In this document: positions 7,801-11,879 of the stretch, one piece after another | Numbering within the stretch: the first letter of the stretch is position 1 | Layout: each line of letters opens with the position of its first letter | NCBI GenBank assembly: GCA_003520205.1 | Contig: DOVG01000015.1 | Location: forward strand, 1 to 11,879 | Length of the DNA: 11,879 nt | Direction: 5' to 3' | Source: Lachnospiraceae bacterium | Lineage (GTDB): Bacteria; Bacillota; Clostridia; Lachnospirales; Lachnospiraceae | Position numbers and translations under genes: made by a program | The notes under the pieces: model-generated | Databases searched by the model: none | Seen by the model: only the letters and a program-made list of their open reading frames with translations | Told to the model about the DNA's origin: nothing

Positions 7801-7826
7801 TATATCACAAAAAATAAAAATGTAAA
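7799..7826 (-). promoter_or_regulatory. Promoter of the antiporter gene
   Basis: On the minus strand: TTTACA (-35, 7821-7826), a 16-bp spacer, then TATATT (-10, 7799-7804) preceded by TGA as an extended -10. Transcription should start near 7792, within the palindrome, giving a 5' untranslated region of about 44 nt. Confidence 0.65.
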
Positions 7827-7861
7827 GTATGTTTTAGCATAAATGCATATTTTCAATTCAT

Positions 7862-9169
7862 TTATTCATATCTCAGAGCATCTATAGGACTAAGTCTTGC
7901 CGCTCTTCTTGCCGGATAAAGTCCGAATACAACGCCTACAAGAGATGAGAATACGAACGAAACGACTATAGCCATATATGGAGGACTGACAGATACTGTA
8001 AGCATACTTAGAGTCTCATGACTTTGAACCAGCATCTTGACTACGAATGATATAACCACACCATTCAAAAGTCCCAGAAGTATTCCTATGATACCTCCAA
8101 TAGCACATATGAGAACTGCCTCTACCATAAACTGCATCTCTATAACTTTATTCTTAGCACCTAATGCCTTTCTAATTCCTATTTCTTTCGTTCTCTCAAC
8201 TACAGAAACAAGCATGATATTCATAACGCCTATACCACCAACTATAAGCGATATGGCAGCTATGACTGAGATAGCTACAGTAATTACATTTAACACAGTA
8301 TTGATCATCTTAAGCTGATCTTCCAGACTCTCTATCATAATCTGACTTTTAGGATCCATATCCTTCTTCATCAAGCGTGTGAAGTAAGACTTTGTGTTCT
8401 CCTTAAGAATATCAACATCTGCGCCCGGCTCATTCATGAAATACAGAATAGGTGAGCCCTGCTCATCTTCAGGAATCCCCAAGGTTTCCCATACAAGCTT
8501 AATAGGAACAACTAAATTCGTGGTATTATCTTCCTCTTTCTGTCCCGCCTGTCCCATGTTAACCAGCTGCGTCTGCTTCTGCTTATACACACCGATTATA
8601 TAAACGCCAATGACATCGCCGGATGAAAGTGTTATCTCTAATCTCTTACCTATAGGATTCTTCATTCCACCCAGTCCGTATTTTACGAAATGATCTGATA
8701 CCATACAGACTTTACGCTCGTCGATATTATCCTGAAAGCTTATATCTCTTCCCATTAGCACTTCCAGGTTATTCTCCAATGCATAACTCTCTACAGAACC
8801 GATTATACTTATATTTGCCTTATGTCCATTATCTTCATAAGTAACATCATCTCCCAGACTGGGATGCACAAAGAAAGCAGATGATACCATTCCGTCAAAA
8901 GCTTTTTTATACCTATCCATATCTTCAAGGGTAAAAAGTGCTTCTTCATCAACTCCTATCTCAGGATTAAACCAATATACAGCAAGCTGATTAGTACCAG
9001 TAAGATCTGAAAAAGTCTTCTGTATAGTATCACGAAGCGAACTACCTATGGTAGATATAGTTATTACAGAGCTTATACCTATGATAATACCAAGCATAGT
9101 AAGCACTGAACGAAGTTTATTTGCCTTGACACATGACCACGCCAGACGAAGATTCTCACTGAAGTTCAT
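7862..9169 (-). CDS. MacB/FtsX-type ABC transporter permease
   Basis: Membrane subunit of a MacAB-like type VII ABC exporter, 435 residues from ATG 9169. Residues about 16-43 contain the hallmark start KANKLRSVLTMLGIIIG and the first membrane helix. The extracellular MacB-type domain (about 45-290) is followed by three helices (about 291-316, 350-378, 398-418). Conserved C-terminal motifs are GGIGVMNIMLVSVVERTKEI with GIRKALGAK, and the ending GLYPARRAARLSPIDALRYE. Such permeases do not pass substrate through the membrane; they couple ATP hydrolysis in the cytoplasm to movements outside (mechanotransmission), often for peptide or antibiotic export. An upstream frame start at 9238 lacks a ribosome binding site and would overlap the ATPase heavily. 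ATG 9169 has AAGGAGGTG at ideal distance. It overlaps the ATPase gene by 14 nt, indicating coupled translation. Confidence 0.94.
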   Translation of the reverse strand: MNFSENLRLAWSCVKANKLRSVLTMLGIIIGISSVITISTIGSSLRDTIQKTFSDLTGTNQLAVYWFNPEIGVDEEALFTLEDMDRYKKAFDGMVSSAFFVHPSLGDDVTYEDNGHKANISIIGSVESYALENNLEVLMGRDISFQDNIDERKVCMVSDHFVKYGLGGMKNPIGKRLEITLSSGDVIGVYIIGVYKQKQTQLVNMGQAGQKEEDNTTNLVVPIKLVWETLGIPEDEQGSPILYFMNEPGADVDILKENTKSYFTRLMKKDMDPKSQIMIESLEDQLKMINTVLNVITVAISVIAAISLIVGGIGVMNIMLVSVVERTKEIGIRKALGAKNKVIEMQFMVEAVLICAIGGIIGILLGLLNGVVISFVVKMLVQSHETLSMLTVSVSPPYMAIVVSFVFSSLVGVVFGLYPARRAARLSPIDALRYE

Positions 9170-9950
9170 TTGCAGCACCTCCTTCGCTAGTAGCGTAATG
9201 CATCTTATCAGCGTCAGGATCATTACGTCTTGAGTCACGTTTCAACTTAAACAGCTCATTCTTTTCATCAGATAAAATGTAACCATCACTGATAGTAACA
9301 ATTCTTTCCGTTTCAGCAGCCAGTTCCTTACTATGTGTTATAAGCACGATAGTTTTATGCTGCTCATCATGAAGCTTATGAAATATATCCATGATAAGGT
9401 GACCTGTCTTGGAATCAAGAGCTCCAGTAGGTTCATCCGCAAGAATGATAGATGGCTCACATGCCAGAGCTCTCGCTATTGCAACTCTCTGATTCTGACC
9501 ACCGGACAGCTCATTAGCCTTATGCTTATATCTTTCTCCCATTCCAACCATTTCAAGGAGTTCCATAGCTCTATCCCGTCGTTCTCTTCTGGACATACCA
9601 CCATACATAAGCGGAACTTCCACATTTTCCAGGGCTGTAATACGGGGAATCATATATGCACTCTGAAATACAAATCCTATCTCATGATTTCTGATTTCAC
9701 TAAGATAATCATCATCCATCTCTGATATATCTTCACCACTGAGATAATACTTTCCGGATGTAGGACGATCCAGAGCACCGATTATGTTCATCATAGTAGA
9801 CTTACCGGAACCGGATTCGCCTACCAGAGATACAAATTCACCACTTCTTACTGTGAGATTTATATCATGAAGTATATGCAGCTCATTTTCCTGACCTTCA
9901 TAGTATTTTTTGTTGATGTGCTGCATTTCTATTACTGTTCTTTCTTCCAA
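9156..9950 (-). CDS. ABC transporter ATP-binding protein, MacB/LolD family
   Basis: Cytoplasmic ATPase that powers the neighbouring permease; 264 residues. All nucleotide-binding motifs are present: Walker A GESGSGKST (44-52), Q-loop Gln96 (GFVFQ), signature LSGGQ (148-152), Walker B IILADEP (168-174) with catalytic Glu173, D-loop GALDS (176-180) and H-loop His206. The stretch NEVEVPLMY-like ALENVEVPLMYGG (106-118) is characteristic of the LolD/MacB group. A charged tail after about residue 225 (KRDSRRNDPDADK) is longer than the usual ~230-residue core. The start codon is TTG at 9950, supported by AGGAG (9961-9965) ten bases upstream. The next in-frame ATG (9926) has no ribosome binding site and would remove the first beta strand. 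The gene lies 13 nt after the adaptor gene and overlaps the permease by 14 nt. Confidence 0.95.
   Translation of the reverse strand: MEERTVIEMQHINKKYYEGQENELHILHDINLTVRSGEFVSLVGESGSGKSTMMNIIGALDRPTSGKYYLSGEDISEMDDDYLSEIRNHEIGFVFQSAYMIPRITALENVEVPLMYGGMSRRERRDRAMELLEMVGMGERYKHKANELSGGQNQRVAIARALACEPSIILADEPTGALDSKTGHLIMDIFHKLHDEQHKTIVLITHSKELAAETERIVTISDGYILSDEKNELFKLKRDSRRNDPDADKMHYATSEGGAANELQ
9178..9183 (-). promoter_or_regulatory. Ribosome binding site fixing the permease start
   Basis: AGGAGG on the minus strand inside the end of the ATPase gene, 8 nt before ATG 9169. It is the strongest such site in the operon and decides against the longer frame beginning at 9238. Confidence 0.88.
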
Positions 9951-9960
9951 ATCAGCACAT

Positions 9961-9965
9961 CTCCT
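9961..9965 (-). promoter_or_regulatory. Ribosome binding site supporting a TTG start of the ATPase
   Basis: AGGAG on the minus strand, 10 nt upstream of TTG 9950, sharing bases with the TAG stop (9966-9964) of the adaptor gene. The spacing is slightly long and the start codon is weak, which would reduce ATPase translation relative to the permease unless coupling compensates. Confidence 0.65.
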
Positions 9966-11478
9966 ATTCTGTTATCTTAATTAATGATCCTTCAGCTATT
10001 GTATCAGGATAACATACTACCTTATCTCCCGGTTTAAGATCTCCACCAACAATCTCTGTATAATAATCACCTGTTTCACCGGTCTCAATATCAGTTCTCA
10101 TGGCCATGACAATTCCATTCCCCTGATCCTTAGCGACCAGAACATATTCCTTTCCATCTTCATCTTCAAGGATTGCAGTGTAAGGAACTGCCATTACGCT
10201 TATCTCACTTCCGGTAGCTATCTTAACCTTAATCTTCATTCCGAGCAGAAGATTCTCAAAATCATTTATATCTATAACAACCTTATATGACTGTGCTGTG
10301 CCCTTCTGAACTTCTGAATATGTATTTAACTGCTCGGTCTCAGCCGCACCGGATACAAAGTCAACAACCTTTGAAACCTTACCCTTACCAGTAACCTCTT
10401 CTATAGAACTGTTGGATATCTCAACATCCATTCCCTCCTTCATCTTGAAGATATCTCTTTCCTTGATATCTACAGTTACAGAGAGATTCTTGTCATTCTC
10501 TATCTGAAGTATAACTCCTGAAGGGATAAGTCCCTCAGTTGCGCTTACCGATGTAACTATTCCATCATGTTCAGCCTTAATGATGGTTTTATCCTTCATT
10601 CTACGATAATTAGCCAGCTCTGTTGCTACAGCAGAATATGTTGAAATATTTGATATAGTCATTTCATTTGAATTCTCTGCCGCTTCAACCGCCTGCTGCT
10701 GTCCATCTACAGTCTGATCATATCCATCCTTGGCAGCTTTAACTGCTGCTTCTTTCTCTCCCAGAGCCATCTCAGCAGCATCCATAACCTTCTTCAAGGC
10801 AGCAACTTCATCCGTACCTTTCTTTATGGCATCTGTAGCAGTTGCCTTCTTCAGCTTCTTTACCGCCTTTTTATAAGCCTTCTTAGCTTCATCATAGTCG
10901 TCTTCTGCTTCTTCATAGGCTGTTTCTGCATCTGTTACATTATTTTCAGCCCTGTTTACCGTTTTGGTAGATGAATTTCTGGTCTGATTAAGCTGTCTGT
11001 AAGATATCTCTATTTCCTTCGCCTGACGTCTATCCTCATCTGATGCCTGTGCTTCAAGCGCGTCTATTCTCTCATTTATTTCTCTGTCATCAATGATACA
11101 TACAGTATCACCCTTCTTTACTCTGTCACCTACTTCGACCTTTATCTCTTTGATAGGATACTGGAGTGTTGATACTACACTCTGTACTTCACGGCTCTGA
11201 ACTGTACCCGTACCATTGATATATGTAGTCATATCCTGCTGCTTATATTCTTCAACAAGAGTCTCATCTCCCATAGAATCAGCAGCTTTCTTCATTACAT
11301 TATTAAAGCCATAAATAACAGCCACTATAACAGCTATAACTACAAGAGCTATAACAATAATAATAACCGGCTTACCCTTTTTCTTTGCCCCCTTCTTACC
11401 ATACTTTTCGTCCCATGACATTTTCTTCTCCGCAGACGTTGCACTTACTGCATTATTCGAAACATTTGATGGTTCCAT
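9964..11478 (-). CDS. HlyD/MacA-type membrane-fusion (adaptor) protein of the ABC exporter
   Basis: Membrane-anchored extracytoplasmic adaptor, 504 residues from ATG 11478. A Lys-rich cytoplasmic stretch precedes one transmembrane helix (about 37-56, PVIIIVIALVVIAVIVAVIY). A split biotinyl-lipoyl domain follows: its first half (about 100-130) holds IKEIKVEVGDRVKKGDTV and its second half (about 298-330) holds IIKAEHDGIVTSVSATEG. Between them is a long Ala/Lys/Glu-rich coiled-coil hairpin (about 132-290) turning near KKATATDAIKKG. Beta-barrel and membrane-proximal domains make up the rest, ending GGDLKPGDKVVCYPDTIAEG. It has no lipobox, so the helix is the anchor. The adaptor probably stabilises substrate handling between permease and cell wall, since a Gram-positive has no TolC. 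An ATG four codons upstream (11490) has no Shine-Dalgarno, whereas GGAGG sits 5 nt before 11478. First gene of the exporter operon. Confidence 0.93.
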   Translation of the reverse strand: MEPSNVSNNAVSATSAEKKMSWDEKYGKKGAKKKGKPVIIIVIALVVIAVIVAVIYGFNNVMKKAADSMGDETLVEEYKQQDMTTYINGTGTVQSREVQSVVSTLQYPIKEIKVEVGDRVKKGDTVCIIDDREINERIDALEAQASDEDRRQAKEIEISYRQLNQTRNSSTKTVNRAENNVTDAETAYEEAEDDYDEAKKAYKKAVKKLKKATATDAIKKGTDEVAALKKVMDAAEMALGEKEAAVKAAKDGYDQTVDGQQQAVEAAENSNEMTISNISTYSAVATELANYRRMKDKTIIKAEHDGIVTSVSATEGLIPSGVILQIENDKNLSVTVDIKERDIFKMKEGMDVEISNSSIEEVTGKGKVSKVVDFVSGAAETEQLNTYSEVQKGTAQSYKVVIDINDFENLLLGMKIKVKIATGSEISVMAVPYTAILEDEDGKEYVLVAKDQGNGIVMAMRTDIETGETGDYYTEIVGGDLKPGDKVVCYPDTIAEGSLIKITE

Positions 11479-11483
11479 TCTTT

Positions 11484-11488
11484 CCTCC
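11484..11488 (-). promoter_or_regulatory. Ribosome binding site fixing the adaptor start
   Basis: GGAGG followed by AAAGA and ATG on the minus strand. The site lies inside the four-codon extension that would result from the alternative start at 11490, which itself has only AT-rich sequence upstream. Confidence 0.7.
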
Positions 11489-11559
11489 ATATTTTATGTA
11501 TTATCCAATTATGCCTGGACATGTGGGAAGTTGTGTAACTTAATCGTTAAATCCAGTTT

Positions 11560-11568
11560 AGTATAACA
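11560..11568 (-). promoter_or_regulatory. Extended -10 promoter of the exporter operon
   Basis: Minus strand TGTTATACT: TATACT (11560-11565) with the TGn extension. No consensus -35 lies 16-18 bp upstream, which fits an activator-dependent promoter. Transcription would start near 11553, giving a leader of about 75 nt before ATG 11478. Confidence 0.55.
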
Positions 11569-11587
11569 CATTTAAATTTTCAAATAC

Positions 11588-11603
11588 CTTAAGTTTATCT
11601 TAA
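11588..11603 (-). promoter_or_regulatory. Candidate response-regulator site: TTAAG direct repeats with 11-bp period
   Basis: Minus strand TTAAG-N6-TTAAG (11599-11603 and 11588-11592). The spacing equals one helical turn and the proximal copy covers the -35 position of the exporter promoter, the arrangement used by many OmpR/PhoP-family activators. The regulator itself is not in the window, and in AT-rich DNA a short repeat like this can occur by chance. Confidence 0.35.
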
Positions 11604-11642
11604 ATATTTGATACTTATTTATTATCCATCATATATGACGTA

Positions 11643-11667
11643 GGTGTCAAAAGTACCTTTTAACACC
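11643..11667. repeat. Hairpin 1 of the palindromic element
   Basis: GGTGT-C-AAAAG, loop TAC, CTTTT-A-ACACC: ten pairs with one C/A mismatch on + (a G·U pair on the minus strand). It shares bases with the left terminal repeat, so the two pairings are mutually exclusive. Confidence 0.7.
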
Positions 11668-11678
11668 ATATGACATAC

Positions 11679-11713
11679 GGATTGCTCCATTTCTTACGAA
11701 ATTCTCGCAATCC
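11679..11713. repeat. Hairpin 2 of the palindromic element
   Basis: GGATTGC/GCAATCC (7 bp) outside and ATTTC/GAAAT (5 bp) inside a small internal loop (TCC versus TCTC), with apical loop TTAC. Confidence 0.75.
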
Positions 11714-11715
11714 TA

Positions 11716-11769
11716 GAAACACTCAGAAACCGCTAGTTTTCTACGAAAACTGCTATTTCCTCGTGTTTC
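11716..11769. repeat. Hairpin 3 of the palindromic element
   Basis: Three stacked stems: GAAACAC/GTGTTTC (7 bp), GAAA/TTTC (4 bp) and AGTTTTC/GAAAACT (7 bp). They are separated by a 3x3 and a 5x4 internal loop, with apical loop TAC. Confidence 0.75.
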
Positions 11770-11782
11770 AGCGTGTCATAAG

Positions 11783-11821
11783 GTCAAGCTGCTTTTCCTG
11801 CAAGCAGGAACGCAGTTTGAC
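11783..11821. repeat. Hairpin 4 of the palindromic element
   Basis: GTCAAGCTGC (11783-11792) pairs with GCAGTTTGAC (11812-11821): ten pairs including one G·U on +. A 2x1 internal loop follows, then TTCCTG/CAGGAA with loop CAAG. It is the strongest single hairpin in the element. Confidence 0.8.
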
Positions 11822-11849
11822 TTTTGACACTTATGTCATTTAGTTAATA

Positions 11850-11862
11850 ATTATAGATTATA
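11850..11862 (-). promoter_or_regulatory. Two tandem TATAAT hexamers pointing into the palindromic element
   Basis: Minus strand TATAATCTATAAT: two perfect -10 hexamers one base apart (11857-11862 and 11850-11855), within 25 bp of the right edge of the element. A matching -35 for the first would lie at or beyond the window edge. If active, transcription would start almost exactly at the terminal repeat. Confidence 0.35.
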
Positions 11863-11879
11863 CCTATTCTGTAAAAAAA

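Larger units (their letters stand above)
11635..11839. repeat. 205-bp nested palindromic element with terminal inverted repeats (MITE-like or structured RNA)
   Basis: Non-coding. The ends are 19-bp inverted repeats, ATGACGTAGGTGTCAAAAG (11635-11653) and CTTTTGACACTTATGTCAT (11821-11839), matching at 17 of 19. Both differences are G·T, so all 19 pairs can form in + strand RNA. A second perfect inverted pair, TATGACA (11669-11675) / TGTCATA (11774-11780), is nested inside and shares the same TGACA core. Four hairpins fill the rest: 11643-11667, 11679-11713, 11716-11769 and 11783-11821. The element is visibly richer in G+C than its flanks. No transposase ORF and no clear target-site duplication are seen. 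It could be a MITE mobilised in trans or a structured non-coding RNA. Confidence 0.75.

Noticed and set aside
9170..9238. Permease extension to 9238
   Set aside because: The 23 extra residues lack family similarity and overlap the ATPase gene; ATG 9169 has a near-perfect Shine-Dalgarno.
11479..11490. Adaptor start at ATG 11490
   Set aside because: Upstream sequence is AT only, and the GGAGG within this stretch is better explained as the ribosome binding site for ATG 11478.
11541..11551. TTAACGATTAA palindrome-like motif as an operator
   Set aside because: Short, AT-only arms in AT-rich DNA; no second copy or promoter-relevant spacing beyond lying just downstream of the start point.
11635..11839. 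CRISPR array or intact insertion sequence
   Set aside because: Repeats are inverted, not regularly spaced direct repeats, and there is no room or ORF for a transposase.

Overview
The window looks like a chromosomal stretch from a low-GC Gram-positive anaerobe, most likely a member of the Lachnospiraceae (Butyrivibrio/Coprococcus-like). The reasons are AT-rich intergenic DNA, strong AGGAGG ribosome binding sites, heavy use of ATA/AGA codons, a signal-less GH3 beta-glucosidase of gut-Firmicutes type, and a MacAB-type exporter without any outer-membrane partner. The genus is an inference; no rRNA or other marker is present.

Layout. (1) Bases 1-1118, + strand: the C-terminal seven-eighths of dihydroorotase (pyrC), cut by the left window edge. 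It converges on (2) a three-gene minus-strand operon at 6416-1132: a GGDEF-EAL cyclic-di-GMP protein with a degenerate GGDEF and an intact EAL, a secreted SGNH hydrolase with a bacterial Ig-like domain, and a cytoplasmic GH3 beta-glucosidase. The first two overlap by ATGA and the last two are 9 nt apart. A 13-bp hairpin lies across both stop codons at the pyrC/GH3 junction. (3) A CPA2 cation:proton antiporter (7748-6567, minus) stands alone. Its stop codon sits in the loop of its own terminator, and its promoter is embedded in a GGGACGG hairpin. (4) A minus-strand tripartite exporter operon (11478-7862) encodes an HlyD/MacA-type membrane-fusion protein, a MacB/LolD-type ATPase and a MacB/FtsX-type permease, with tightly spaced or overlapping genes.

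The far right (11491-11879) is non-coding. It holds the exporter promoter (an extended -10 with two TTAAG repeats 11 bp apart at the -35 position, suggesting a response-regulator site). Beyond that is a 205-bp nested palindromic element (11635-11839) with 19-bp terminal inverted repeats, an inner 7-bp inverted repeat and four internal hairpins. It has no ORF and looks like a MITE or a structured non-coding RNA. It is the least explained part of the window.

Start sites were re-chosen for three genes where a good ribosome binding site favours an internal ATG (6416, 9169, 11478). The exporter ATPase appears to start with TTG.
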